Below, piece after piece: positions 1 through 11,090 of a stretch of DNA of 64,000 bases. Position 1 is the stretch's first letter, and each line of letters starts with the position of its first letter. The DNA comes from Apostichopus japonicus. Lineage: Eukaryota > Echinodermata > Holothuroidea > Aspidochirotida > Stichopodidae. Location: the NCBI RefSeq assembly GCF_037975245.1, contig NC_092576.1, positions 39,092,611 to 39,156,610 of the forward strand. The letters are read 5' to 3'. Position numbers and translations under genes: made by a program. The notes below the pieces were generated by a model, which saw only the letters and a program-made list of their open reading frames with translations, was not told the origin of the DNA and searched no databases.

Positions 1-52
1 AAGTGTATGTCCAACTCTAACGTTATTTTTCTAAGCCTCCTAAGTTGCTTAC

Positions 53-259
53 CTCGGTAACAGTCTTCTTTCTTATCTTGGTTGAAGGGACCGAAACGTT
101 CCATTTTTGACTCCATCCATCGAAAGAGACATAAAAGCTTCTGTTGCCGTCTTCCAATTCATTTACTTTTTTTATTTTACACGGTGCCCAAATTCCCGCT
201 ACGTCCACCGCTTCTGCTTGCTCACCAACACAAAAATTCGGAAGAGAAGCTGTCGCCAT
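53..259 (-). CDS. First coding exon of a Tudor/MBT-like domain protein (partial gene)
   Basis: The exon is read on the minus strand from ATG at 259 to a splice donor at 53/52 (GAG|GTAAGC), giving 69 codons in phase 0. The start has a good context (A at -3, G at +4). An in-frame ATG at 325 would add 22 residues but lacks the domain-like look. Residues about 8-60 read as a Tudor/MBT-type barrel: FCVGEQAEAVD, then GIWAPCKI, then YVSFDGWSQKWN, then a basic tail KIRKK. This resembles the G-x-x-x-EA-x-D ... W-x-P-x-x-I ... V-x-F-x-x-W pattern of Tudor-like domains in PHF20-type and related chromatin readers, which bind methylated lysine. That assignment comes from family pattern only, and the aromatic cage cannot be confirmed. 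Reading past the donor hits a stop after nine non-domain residues, which supports splicing. Later exons would lie left of the window. Confidence 0.55.
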
Positions 260-329
260 TTGAGGTATATTTCGCAAAGAACGATAGGGGGTAATTCGTG
301 GTACAGTTCTGCTTCGTTTATACACAAAA

Positions 330-585
330 ACAGTTGTCCGTGGGTTGCACTATATTGCCGTTAACGGAGATAAGTTCTGAGCGATATGACGTAACCTTTA
401 CTTTTGGCATGTTCCACGTTGATAAATCGACGGGGGAAGCTGTTTATATTTAAGCTATTTCTTAACTTTATTGCACTTAAAACATAACCAATACTACTAA
501 TATTATTTCTAAGCAGTAATTTACCAGAAATTTGTAATTAAAAGTCATTTAATTATCCTCAGTGGCAATGTATTTTGGCTTTCAA
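330..585. other. Region upstream of the Tudor-like exon, nothing recognised
   Basis: This stretch would hold the promoter and 5' leader of the minus-strand gene. I see no clear TATA box, initiator or CpG island, only AT-rich sequence. Confidence 0.3.
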
Positions 586-982
586 TAAAGAAGAATGTGT
601 ATTATTAACACCAAAAGATAATGGAACCGTCCAAATGGAAACTGACGCGATATAACCGAAAATGTTGATGGGGAGGAAGTTGGCTCCTAAGAATAGCTGT
701 TTTGAATTGTAACCCGGATAACCAGTTTTCGTGAAAAATGCTTTATAAATTACTAATATTTTCGTTTAACGGTGCAATTTCATACTAAATGGTCCAGGCA
801 TTTCGAATTTCGGCATCAAAATGTCCAAATCGAGATTCTTCTGTCGGATTAGAAAGGAATGGAGCATGGGCACTACCAAGGAGAAGATCAAATTTCCTGC
901 GAATACCGCAAGATCCTTTTCGAATGCCTGAGGCAGCAAAAATCCTTATGTCCGTACCACTAAAGGGCGGATTTTCAAATGC
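586..982 (+). repeat. Dispersed repeat, copy 1 (inverted partner at 8312-8690)
   Basis: About 390 bp here matches the reverse complement of 8312-8690 at roughly 80% by eye. Shared blocks include AACACCAAAA, GATGGGGAGGAAGTT, TTTTGAATTGTAA, GTGAAAAATGCTTTATA, ACCGCAAGA and GAGGCAGCAAAAATCCTTAT. Similarity stops sharply at 982, after TTTTCAAATG, where the two copies have different neighbours. A reading frame across 789-1028 is carried by this repeat and is interrupted by indels in the other copy, so I do not call it a gene. Family unknown. Confidence 0.75.
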
Positions 983-1026
983 TTGGAATGTGGTTCGACC
1001 CGTTTCTCAAATGGGAAAAAAATATT

Positions 1027-1742
1027 GACAAAATTACTCCAAAGCTATCACAGAAACTGGGCATTCTAAAACTATTAATTCGTGTGTTGACCAGCATCCA
1101 CGTAATACTCTTTCAAACGCTCTAACTGTACCCGATATTGATTATTGTTCTGCCGTTTGGACTACGGCGACGAACAAATGTGTTGACCGGGTTCAGATTC
1201 TTCAAAATCGTGCAGCTAGATTTGTCCTGGGGTGTGGGCTTCGGGATGTGCATGTTACAGATATTTTTTTAATTGAAGTGGCTAAATGTCCGTCAACGTG
1301 GATTATATTTCAGGAATATTCTAATGTATAGATGTGTCCACGGCCTGGCTCCAGATTACCTTACTGATACTACCATTCTACTGAGAGATAGCCATTCGTA
1401 CAGAACTAGATCTAGCTAAAATGTTATGCTAGCTCCTGTTAGATCTGGGAATGGTAAAAGGTCCTTTCAATTTTCTAGAAGCAGGTCGTGGAACAGTCTT
1501 CTCCCAAACAAGCTTGCCAAATGCTAATATTTTTAAACGGAATATGAAACATATATTTTCTTTAGATGTCTGATATCTGTTTGTCTCTCCTTTTGCCGAC
1601 CTTTTTGTGTTTTTGGATGGTTACCGTTTTTCTACTTCATAATATTGCATATTTTGTATTGATGGCTCCTGTGAAAAGCAGTGCTTCTGGACTGAGCAGG
1701 TCTACTCTCATTAAAGATGACAACTATAAAAAATAAAAAAAA
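1027..1742 (+). mobile_element. Decayed LINE (non-LTR retrotransposon) 3' end with C-terminal ORF2 remnant
   Basis: Plus-strand translation shows the conserved tail downstream of the reverse transcriptase core of jockey/CR1/L2-like LINEs. DYCSAVW (about 1138-1160) is followed by RVQILQNRAARFVL, then after a frameshift near 1280 by RGLYFRNILMYRC and VHGLAPDYL, then a stop at about 1419 and further on a degenerate SFQFSRSRSWNSLLP. These blocks occur in the order expected for LINE ORF2. The copy carries at least one frameshift and several stops, so it is dead. It ends in an A-rich tail at about 1718-1742 preceded by a short 3' UTR. The 5' part, with the endonuclease and catalytic YADD region, is absent, as expected for a 5'-truncated insertion. 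The exact clade cannot be set by eye. Confidence 0.85.
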
Positions 1743-2345
1743 CATGTCACAGACAGAAATCCGCACCACTCTACTACGGTGATTCTACTGCTGCTTAGTA
1801 TAACTGTCAATGGGAGCGTATTACGTATGTGTTCACGATTCTTTAGTTGTGTTGTATATAGGCGTAAGCACGGGAAAAAAACACGCGTTTAAATCGCAGA
1901 TTTCGGTCTGTAATTGCGACGTAAATTCCGAGTTCCAGCCTGTTTCCGTTACGTTTCCACTCCTGAAACTAGTGATTAAGGTAAGCTTACGACCCAACTT
2001 AAACGAGTTTTCCGCGTTCGCGATGACTTATTTACCGAGTACGCGGTGACCGTAAACGCCAAGTGTCATCCAAATACGGTGAAGCTCACTTAATCGTGCG
2101 GTTTCAGGGAAGGGTAATCGTTACGTTTCCGGTCACAATTGCAACAGATTCGCTACCTTAAACATGACCGTTTATCTGGAGTTTACGTTTGAATCCAGCT
2201 GTAAACTTCTCGCATTGATCATCGTAAACGCCATGATTACACCAATATATACGGAGAAACGTGGTCATCGTAAACACATTACTTACGACCAATACAGGGG
2301 CTGGGCTTATTCGCCACGTTTAGGGAGTCTTAATCGGGTTGATTA
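1743..2345. other. CpG-containing unique stretch with recurring CGTAAACG-type words
   Basis: This stretch is richer in CpG than its neighbours. The word GTAAACG or its complement recurs, in longer variants such as GACCGTAAACGCCA, ATCATCGTAAACGCCA and TCATCGTAAACACA (about 2047, 2220 and 2265). Open frames at 1810-2049 and 2164-2346 have no recognisable domain. Possibly a degenerate short repeat or a binding-site cluster. Confidence 0.3.
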
Positions 2346-4430
2346 GGCTGAGAAATACACGGACCACCTCTATCAAATATTACATTTGATTTAAAGAAAA
2401 TTAAAAATAATAAACATAAAATCACACTCGTTTGATTTTCCACTTTTTTATTTATATATTTGCACCTCATATCGCATAGTAAACGTTTATTTGTTATTTT
2501 TACACTTATACAAAAATTATGTAATTGAACGAAATACCACTTCTAATGTGTAAATGCATCTAAATGCAACTCAATATTGCTTTACAACACAGTGTTGAAT
2601 ATTCAGCTTTTTGAATACAAAGTTTAAACCTCGAGAAGCCATTTTCCTTTTCAAATTTCAAAACATGCATTATTGTCCGGAGAATGTTTTTTGATGCCCA
2701 AATATTACTCTACTTACATTGTGGCAATTATATACACATGCAACGATTTCAATGCCAGGTGAAAGAAGGAAAAAAACAAGTAAATATGGAATGATTCTAT
2801 TTTTAGTTACTAGTTTGCAAATCAAAACCTCTGAAAACCAGCTACCCACTTGAAGTAACTTAACATATCAGCAGTTAAATTGAACCAAACAAATTTATGT
2901 TTAAAATTCGGTGTGTTTATCCTCAGATGGATGATATAAACGCCTAGGCACTTCTTCCATGATGGTTATCGGCCCCTCGACCCCCCCTCCACCCAGGCCC
3001 GGAAACGGTACCAGCCTCTTTTATGTGGAACGAACTTGATACAGAACACCACTTCCTGCCTCATTTCGTAGCACGCTTAATATTTTGTTGCTGCTTTAAA
3101 TTTTATTGTAATTAACATATATTTTGATATAAAATGCAATGATAGCCCAAACAAGATCTCTAAATTTTTTACCCTGAAAGTCTGGAATTAACCATGCATG
3201 AATAATGAAAGACAAACGTACAAGTACAACAACATTTCGACGACAAGTAATTAGGCCTATGCTGAGTATGCTCTATAGCTATGTCTTATTTTAAAATATT
3301 ATTTACTAAATGATTCATTAACAATTAAAGAATCATGCTTTTATCTTGGCTTTTGTTTCCTGAAAATATTTTAAGGATAACTTAATCCTTAACATTTAAT
3401 CCCTTGATGGAATATATTAGCTGTGAAGGGAAATTTAAAAAAAAAGGCTTCCATTAAAGCAAAAGACTAACAAGAAAATAATAATTAATCTGACATCTAT
3501 TATTATGGGCATATTCTTTCTTCCTTGTTGCATTTATCTCAGGCAGGATTTCGTTTTAAAGGTATCATGTAATTACACCAAATGTTAAATTAGAGAAACT
3601 CTTCTTTATTATACAAAATCGTCAACTGCAACTTGTTTGTATCCGAAACAACGGCGTTTGCTGTTTGTTCCTGGTGCCTCATTAATCAACAAATGCTCAG
3701 GACAGGATTATCCACGTGCAACAGGGCACGAGTTTAAACGTTGGGTAAAAAATTCAAAGAAATATTGTTATAACGTTTCATTATTCTACGTTGTAAATGG
3801 TACAAAAAGTTCAAAGAAGTCAAACGAAATGGACTTCGATATGCAGTCTTTACGCTGTTGATCAATGACTGTTTTTATGTGATGTTTTAATGTACGTATC
3901 ATAACCACCGTGGGCAAATAGATGTCTTTCGTGAGCTATACATCCGGGTTATCCGGTACCAATGTATCTCTATGGGAGCTCCAATAAACTGTTTGCCACG
4001 GGCCTCCCACAAGCTTAATCCGGCACATCAAACAATGACCATTTTCACCATTTGGAGGGGGGTCATACCTTCATTGTTATTGTTCAGCCTATTTAACAGC
4101 CCAAGTTGGGGCGTCAGTCGGTACGCATTTTAAAGATACGTCTCCTTTCCTAACGGTGGGTATCCTTTTTTCTGGACTTTTCGCTAAGGAGAACGTCCTT
4201 ATAGAATGAGTCCAGCCTCATTTTGTTCAGTCTTTCCGACTTCCAAGTGAACTCCTGCACTACGGTACCCTAGCTCGTTCGCTCTCCATGTCAGATTCCT
4301 CGGATGACATATACTCAGTTGACATCACTGTACAGTCTGTCTTTTCTCTCCTCTGACCAGTCTATGTTCTTCATTGCGCTCAATCTACTGAAGTTTCTGT
4401 AAACAAAGACACAAGAATAAGTATGAATTA
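2346..4430. other. AT-rich sequence without recognisable features
   Basis: I see no coding exon with good splice sites, no terminal inverted repeats and no tandem structure. A 74-codon frame at 3637-3861 looks like chance. A C-rich patch lies at about 2970-3000. Confidence 0.4.
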
Positions 4431-4479
4431 GATCAGTTGGCATATAGTTTACTTCTGTCGAAAAATATACTAGCTCCAA

Positions 4480-4811
4480 CTGTCAATATCTCCAGCCCCC
4501 CCCCCCAGTGAAAAATGTGGAGGCGCGGAAGTATCATTCCACCCCCACCCCCCGCTTCGCAAGTCAGAAAAACTCCTTTTTCATTTCCAAATGAGAAAAA
4601 AAAAGTCTCATTTGGAGCACCAAATTGCATCTAAGGCCAGGTGAAAATACAAAATTAAGTTTACAAAATGGGGTGGGTGTTGAAGTGTGCTTTATTGCAC
4701 CAAATTGCATCTGAGGCCACCTGGAAATGCAAAAACTCCCCTTAGACCCCTCCCCCGGGCCGGCCATCAGTCTTCAACCCCCCTACTCAAATGTACCTTC
4801 CTACGCCACTG
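4480..4811 (-). mobile_element. MITE-like element with CAGTGGCGTAGGAAGG terminus (one end clear)
   Basis: On the minus strand the element begins at 4811 with CAGTGGCGTAGGAAGG, followed by G-rich blocks and two related internal copies of a sentence containing GATGCAATTTGGTGC (about 4618-4632 and 4699-4713). Such CA...GGCGTA ends with subterminal G-runs recall the other short elements in this window (6382, 52814). The other end is unclear. CAGTTGGCATA at 4435 may be a diverged inverted terminus, but no matching target-site duplication is visible. Confidence 0.45.
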
Positions 4812-5111
4812 TATGTTTCAACGGTTTACAAAGCAGATTGTTTATGGGTTGGGGGAGGTAGGGGGTACGTGGTCGGGTGACGTTCACCATCACAAGGTTA
4901 GAACGTGAATGTATCAATAACAGTATACCCTGGCAAATTGTGCATGAAACATTTTACAGATATCTAAAGGAGATTATTATATTATTTCTCTCATTGTCAT
5001 ATGTTAACTCTTTTGTTTTATCGTTTTTAGAGGAGCGAATGCCTGTACAGGTCTAGGGTTTATATAACGGTGACTTTTAGTGATTGAAAAATTACATTAA
5101 TAAGTCTTGGC

Positions 5112-5254
5112 CTAGTGTTACGTACCGAACAATCCAGTAGCACAGAGAACTTCGTTTTCGTTTTTTTTTTTTTCGAAAGAAGTTGTTCCTCCTCAGCCAG
5201 TAGTGCTCGGAGTGCCTTTAATTCTTCCTTCAAATGTTTGCACCGAGCTTTCTG
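5112..5254 (-). pseudogene. Possible relic of a basic, coiled-coil-like coding exon
   Basis: On the minus strand a frame from 5254 reads KARCKHLKEELKALRALLAE and then EEQLLSKKKKRKRSS. It is leucine- and glutamate-rich with heptad-like spacing and a lysine-rich tail that could be a nuclear signal. A TGA lies directly upstream in frame, and the preceding minus-strand sequence (to about 5444) is open only in pieces and in different frames, which suggests decay. The lysine run rests on a long A tract, which weakens the case. No family is recognised; chance composition remains possible. Confidence 0.25.
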
Positions 5255-5964
5255 TCACAACATCTGCATACTGCCGCGGGAGTTCCAACTGTCGCTGCTT
5301 CTAAATGTTTTTTTCTTTTTCCAATACACGTATGACATTTTCCTGCGGAACATCATTGAAAACCAGCGACGGATCGAATTGAAAGTGTACTTTTATAAAC
5401 TGGCAACCTTGCTTCCACGGAGCTTTCTGTTACTTCTGCAATAAACCACAGAAGCCGGAATCGTCCAATTTGAATGCTCTTTGCAATGTAAAACTCGATT
5501 GAGGATCAAGTGCGGTGTGAATCAAACCAACGTGTTGCTACTTGTGATACCGCCTTGTACTGATTTCAAATTCCCCGCTTTCTAGTAAGCCCAGGCTGTG
5601 ACGTAATTAACTATACTGAATACGTTATTGTTACTAACCAACTGGAGTAGCCAACCAGTGAACTGCAAAGTGACAGACAGTAAACTTTATCATTGTGATG
5701 TGACCGGAAATTTCACTTGCTTATCTGGAAATGGTATTTATAGTAAGTGAGCAGTATACTTTTCTGTTTCGTACATATATTGCGGTGGGTATTTGTGCGT
5801 TTCATCGCTTTACGTGCATGATATAGGCCTTGAATATACTTCTTCGAATATCACTTGACGGCATATTGAGAGAAATCGGCAGAGCAAAAAACGGACTGTT
5901 GAAATCTATCTCGACTAATCTATGAGAAAGGATATGGACAATGGGAATCGTAAGAGGAGCATTT

Positions 5965-6012
5965 AAAACGGGGGGAGGGGAGGGGAGGGGCAGGGGAGGG
6001 GCAGGGGGGAAT
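5965..6012 (+). repeat. G-rich simple repeat (GGGGA/GGGGC units)
   Basis: A run of four-G blocks separated by single A or C bases. It has potential to form a G-quadruplex on the plus strand. A separate C-run with CCCACC units lies at about 6181-6205. Confidence 0.7.
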
Positions 6013-6381
6013 GTGGTAGGATCGAGGTTGGAGGTTGGAAAAGTTTCGCACAAAATTTAAGCAAAAATTACTTAAATCTCAAATATGGATTTGCGCCGCT
6101 ATGACCGACAAAGTTTAGCCGAGGTTTTTAAGACTGACACTGAGTACCGATTGTTCGATATCCCAGTTCCGAGGCTTGTGCCCCCCCCCCCCACCCACCC
6201 ACCCTGTCCCCGTTTTTAAATAAATGTCCTAAATAGCTATTCTGGGCCCGACCATTTCTAAGGCCGCAAAACGGCATCACCAAAGAACCGGCTAATTATA
6301 TTTTAATTTCTAACCCAGGACTAAACTCGGAGGGGGTACATATAGTTGGATAGAAGGAGACATCCACAAATATCCAAAATA

Positions 6382-6825
6382 CAGGGGCGTATCCAGGATT
6401 TTTCACTGGGGGGGGGGGGCGTCAGGCATGAATGATCGCCGTCCTGGGGGATGGGTCTAAGGGGAGGGGTGGACAATTTTTGCTTTCGAAAAAGGGCTGA
6501 AATGCAAAATGGTGCTATATGTGGTCCATTTTTCGACCTTAATAATAAGCAACATTTCCAGTAAAAATGGACACAAAATGCACAATTTAGTATGGCTGGC
6601 ATGTTACTTAGTGTTTGTAAAACTTGTGACCGACTGGGAAATCTGGTGATTGCCAAGTTTCACCATCAAAGCCTTTAAGAAATTTATGAATTTTACTTTA
6701 GTTTATCAATGATTTACAACATGAAGTCTCTCATCAATTTTTTTTTGTTGCTAAACTTTTTTTTGGGGGGGGTGACGGCCAATAGGGGGGCGCCTGTTGC
6801 GCCCCTCCCCCTGGATACGCCCCTG
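6382..6825. mobile_element. 444-bp MITE with terminal inverted repeats and AAAATA target duplication
   Basis: The left end CAGGGGCGTATCCAGG at 6382 is mirrored by CCTGGATACGCCCCTG ending at 6825, a perfect 16-bp terminal inverted repeat. The bases directly outside are AAAATA on both sides (6376-6381 and 6826-6831), a perfect 6-bp target-site duplication. Subterminal G-runs follow the left TIR and precede the right one. The interior has no transposase frame, so the element must be non-autonomous. The same terminus occurs at 52814 and 54159-54174. The superfamily is not certain; hAT-type usually makes 8-bp duplications, which does not fit here. Confidence 0.88.
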
Positions 6826-8169
6826 AAAATATGACCCATTTGTAATATTAGATGAATTCTACGACCATTCTGGATCAGTTTAGGGGAAAATGTTGTATCT
6901 ATGAGATGTCAATGTGTTCCTCGATCACCTAACTTTCCAATTAAAATTAACGGATTACATTCTATAACAAAGGCATATGCAATTAAACAGGTTCATAATA
7001 AAATTAAGAACGATTCTTTGCATTAACAGTTAAGTTTACCACACATTGGGGAACCTGACGAGGGGGGCGCGAGTGGGTGGGGTGCACCACATGGTTTCAT
7101 TGGGTCCCCAATATAGCGTTAAAGGAGGTCTAATTAAGGTACCCTAATTATTGTAAATGCTCATTTAAACGTCGCGGGTTCTCGGAAGCTAACTTGGCGA
7201 AAACAGCAAAGGGAAAACTCTATTGGATTTCAAGTGACAAAAATTGTGCGATGCTATGTACTCAGTGTGAATCCTCCAAGCCATAGTTTTTTTTTTTTTT
7301 GTGTGTGTGTGTTGTCTTCGAAAAGTCTTCAACGCAAAACGATTCTTTTCACATATCAGTTCATGGAAACTGCAATTATTATATTATAATTATGTTCTAC
7401 TAGTCCATAAATTTGTTAGTACAATCATGGAGGTAAAAACCTCCATCATACAATGGTACAATGTCCTTTCTACGCTTCTGTAGCTCCGTAGTTAGCATCC
7501 AACATTGATATTTCCGAATTCTACGGTCCAGCAACAATAGGCAGCTAAATTCAAATCTGTATGGAAGCCGTGAACTGCCGCTTCTAAAACTTGTTGACGA
7601 TATCGTGAACTTATGTTAAAGTCGGAGGAAACTGAATATAGCAGTTTGTCGATCATTTAACCATGCTTTGACTCAGTGATCATATAGAAGCTGGAATCTT
7701 ACAATAAACAATTAAACAATGTGAAGCGTGTCACAGTGACAATAGCATTTGATATGTACATGTTATTCAGTATATCACGCCTTTTTGACAGTAATCACAA
7801 ACACATTCTTGCTATATTTTTCAGAGACCCACGAGTTATCATTTTAAAAGGTTTGAAATTCTGACCCTCTTCAAAATGCGGCAGTATTTAATTTTTAATT
7901 TTATTCAGTTCCATATCAACAGCGTAATGATATAGCTACATTCCATTTTTGACATTCAACATATTAAATATCACTTGTGTATTTAACGTTACTTGATCGA
8001 GATGTAGTTTGCAATAATTTTCAGGAAAATTCGTTTCATATATATAACTATTGGAGAATAAAACCATTACCTTCATCCGGCACATGCATATGGATTTCGC
8101 TGTATGTACTACGTATTGTAATGTAGGGGCTCTATTTTTGCCTTTATACGGCACTTATGTATGATTATT

Positions 8170-8171
<2 letters not shown>
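6826..8171. other. AT-rich sequence, nothing recognised
   Basis: Only a short T-run followed by (GT)n at about 7287-7310 stands out. Open frames here lack domain-like composition and convincing splice sites. Confidence 0.4.

Positions 8172-8229
<58 letters not shown>
8172..8229. repeat. (TA)n microsatellite
   Basis: About 28 uninterrupted TA dinucleotides. It lies at the end of the minus-strand dispersed repeat, as a tail would. Confidence 0.95.
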
Positions 8230-8233
<4 letters not shown>

Positions 8234-8264
8234 GAAAATCGTAATGAGTTTGTAAATCATGAAC

Positions 8265-8690
8265 AGTGAAACAAACTTTCAGCCTCCACCAGGATTCGAG
8301 CCACGGGCCTCCATTTGAAAATCCGCCCTTTAGTGGTACGGACATAAGGATTTTTGCTGCCTCGGGCATTCTTGCGGTATTCGCGGGAAATTTGATCTTC
8401 CGTAGCTATTGCCTATGCTTCATTCCTTTTCTATCCGACAGACGAAACTCGATTTTGGTATTTAGGATGCCAAAATTTGAAATGCTCGAACGATTTAGTA
8501 CGAAATTGCACCCTTAAAACTAAAAAATAGTCGTCTATAAAGCATTTTTCACGAAAACTTGTAATCCGGTTTACAATTCAAAACAGATATTCATCACGGC
8601 AAACTTCCTCCCCATCTTTATTTTGGCTTGAATCTCGTCCGTTTCAACTTGGACTGTACCATTATTTTTTGGTGTTGAGAATATACATTG
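8265..8690 (-). repeat. Dispersed repeat, copy 2, with a tRNA-like B-box flank
   Basis: Positions 8312-8690 are the reverse complement of 586-982. Unlike copy 1, this copy continues on the minus strand past the shared end into GTGGCTCGAATCCTGGTGG (8287-8305), which resembles a pol III B box (GGTTCGANTCC) with one mismatch, and then ends near the (TA)n tract. This raises the possibility of a tRNA-derived SINE module joined to the repeat, but I cannot find a convincing A box. Confidence 0.6.
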
Positions 8691-9504
8691 TTATTAATTG
8701 AAATATGACAAAGCCATTGAAGAGATTGATATGATTCTAAGCTCCCCTTTTTTAATTATTAATAATGATTTATAAGTGATTTACATTAATTTATGTAATG
8801 ATTTAAACGCATTACAGTTAATAAAAGGATTATCTAAAAACCACTCTCCCCATCGTTTATCAACATCGAACATGCCAAAGGTAAATGTTACATCATATTG
8901 TACAGAACTATCGTACGTCAGCTGGGAAAATCTATAGAGCTAACTTGCGTTAGCAGAAATAGTGGAACCCATACCTATCCATGAACCATACTGTGCAACG
9001 ATATACCCCTATCGTGATTTGCGAAGTGTGGCTCAAAGGCGAAAACTTCTATCATTTAATATATAGCATAAGTTGATGCTTGATGTTGCATTTTTTCCTA
9101 AATTATCATAATAGGCTAGTTGTACAGAAACTTTGCTTGAACTAAGTCACTAGTAATATTATAGCATCAGCCATAGATTTAATAAAATGATCTATTTTAT
9201 GCTACAATAAGATTTGCTTGCTTAAATGATCCTATTATTATATACAGCAACAATCATTTTATCCATACATCGCCCATCATGCTTTTTTTCTTTAGGCCAT
9301 CATCCCAGATATTCAATCTCACCATGACTGTACTGTAATAATGTCAAATAAATATGTAGAAATCAGCAATTGATTTTACCAAACAATTATTCTTTGTTAG
9401 TAAGTGGGTTCACTGGATTTTTAAATATCAGCTTGGGGAGGGGTATTGTTGCTTCTACAAGGAGTGTTTTTTTTTTCTTCAAATTATTTACTATTGTCTC
9501 CTAG
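8691..9504. other. AT-rich sequence, nothing recognised
   Basis: No repeats, TIRs or exon-like stretches are visible. The last 30 bases form the T-rich tract of the next candidate exon's acceptor. Confidence 0.4.
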
Positions 9505-9698
9505 GAAGCTTGTAGAAGTCGATTACAAAAGCACATCTGGTCTTTGTTTGAGTAGGAGAAGGGAGACAATGGAAAAAATTCAAAGGGCCTGTGACTGGAA
9601 ATGTCATGTGAAAGGTCAAAAATTATTTATATACACAATTAATAAGTCCCACATGAAAACATGGGGGTTGGCAGAACAATGTCAGGCTCTGACTAGCA
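9505..9698 (+). CDS. Candidate internal coding exon, function unknown
   Basis: A T-rich tract followed by TGTCTCCTAG|G at 9504/9505 makes a good acceptor, and AGCA|GTAAGTG at 9698/9699 makes a good donor. The 194 bp between are open in the plus frame (GAAGCTTGT... onward; KLVEVDYKSTSG at the start, DWKCHVKGQKLFIYTINKSH in the middle, AEQCQALTS at the end). The reading frame closes at TGA just after the donor, as expected if the exon is spliced. Composition is ordinary globular protein with two spaced cysteines and charged stretches. No family is recognised and no partner exon could be joined with confidence. It could also be a chance open frame. Confidence 0.4.
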
Positions 9699-11090
9699 GT
9701 AAGTGATGAACCTTAACAGTGTCATTATTTCCCTCTTACATGCAGTCAGGGTGGGGTGGAGAGGGACGCTGTTTGGTGCAGGCAAAATAATGAAAAGCAC
9801 AAAGAAAAGGATAACAAACAAGATTTTACCATTGTTATGTTCTTTTTATTGTGTCCTGTCACAGTGAACAGCAGAAGAAGGCAAGGTATAAAGGTTTTCA
9901 GCATAAACATCAAGCTTCCTTTGGGTAGGATTTGTTCATGGGAGGGGCACAACTTTTATTATGGGGGGGGGGGTCTGATTGTCTCTAGCGTTGCTTTGAA
10001 AGATCACAGATGGCCTCATTGACATCTTTTGAAGCGCTTTTTAAACTTTCCATTTGATAGGTCACTGGAACTCAAGTTGTTGCTCTGTGTGAGAGCCTCT
10101 AGATGTAAACACATTCACTGCACTTATGTACAGTAAATACCAAACTTTCTGAATTGTTCTGAAATGGATTTTACACGATTTTGGGAAATCTATGTTTAAC
10201 AATGACAACTACTAAAAACTGCATATTATAGGCTCACAGAGTAAACAATATTCACTAGCAGCATTGTTCAGAAATATACTTTCACCTTTTGTTATGATTT
10301 CATGTATTGATTCTGACAAGAATATTCAAATGAAAAAAAAAAAAAAATCCAGTCCATTTAATAATATCATGTTGTTCACATGGATTTGAAATCACATTCT
10401 ACTGACATCAGATGACCATTGCCTTGTTAACACAACTGCAGAGAATGAGTAATTTCTGTGAGGAAAAACCTGTACAGCTTATTAAAAAAAAAAGAGAAAG
10501 ACAAGTCACACACTTACCTGAAGAGAAAATTTCCACAGCAAGGAACCAAGTTCATTACAATCTTCTCCATGTTGGAGAAAGACTGTTGATTAAGTGCATG
10601 AAATGTGTACCTTCTTCTGCTTTAATCGATCCCAAATGTTGCCACCGCTTGCAATAGACCAATTAGCAAAGAGTATTGAGAGATGACAATTAATACTCAC
10701 ATCGGCAGCTGATGACCAAAATTATTGTCTTCTTGTGCTCAGCATATAGATATGGTTTGCAAGGTTCTCACATTCTGACTACACATGACCTTTGACCACC
10801 AAAAACAATAAGTCTCTTGATTCTTGAACTCAACGTGTCACAACAACGTTTTTAATATGAAATTGGTCCAAGCTTCCTTTCTTGAGATATCAAGTTTAAA
10901 AGCAAGGCATCACAAACACATCACTCCTCCACCTGCATGACTACAAATTATCATTGGAACCAAAAACTGATATTTCTATCAATACAGAAAATATCTGGAG
11001 AACATTTCAACAACTGAGGCAGCTTTTAATTTAATTTTTAGGGGGAGAAACGGATAGATCATTTGAAAGGAAACTGCACAACAAGAAAAT
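9699..11090. other. Non-coding sequence, G-run at 9963-9972
   Basis: Short open frames (9756-10022, 10412-10657) lack good splice context. The second encodes a lysine-rich stretch over an A tract. Nothing else is recognised. Confidence 0.35.

Noticed and set aside
789-1028. 79-codon plus frame upstream of the LINE tail
   Set aside because: It is carried by the dispersed repeat, the inverted copy is interrupted by indels, and it does not resemble LINE ORF2.
4435-4811. Full MITE with a left end at CAGTTGGCATA
   Set aside because: The left match is poor and the flanks show no target-site duplication, so only the right end is claimed.
8265-8311. tRNA gene on the minus strand
   Set aside because: Only a B-box-like word is present. 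No acceptor stem, anticodon arm or A box could be built.
10412-10657. 81-codon plus frame with KKKRERQ stretch
   Set aside because: The basic part lies over an A tract, the upstream acceptor is weak and no donor is seen.
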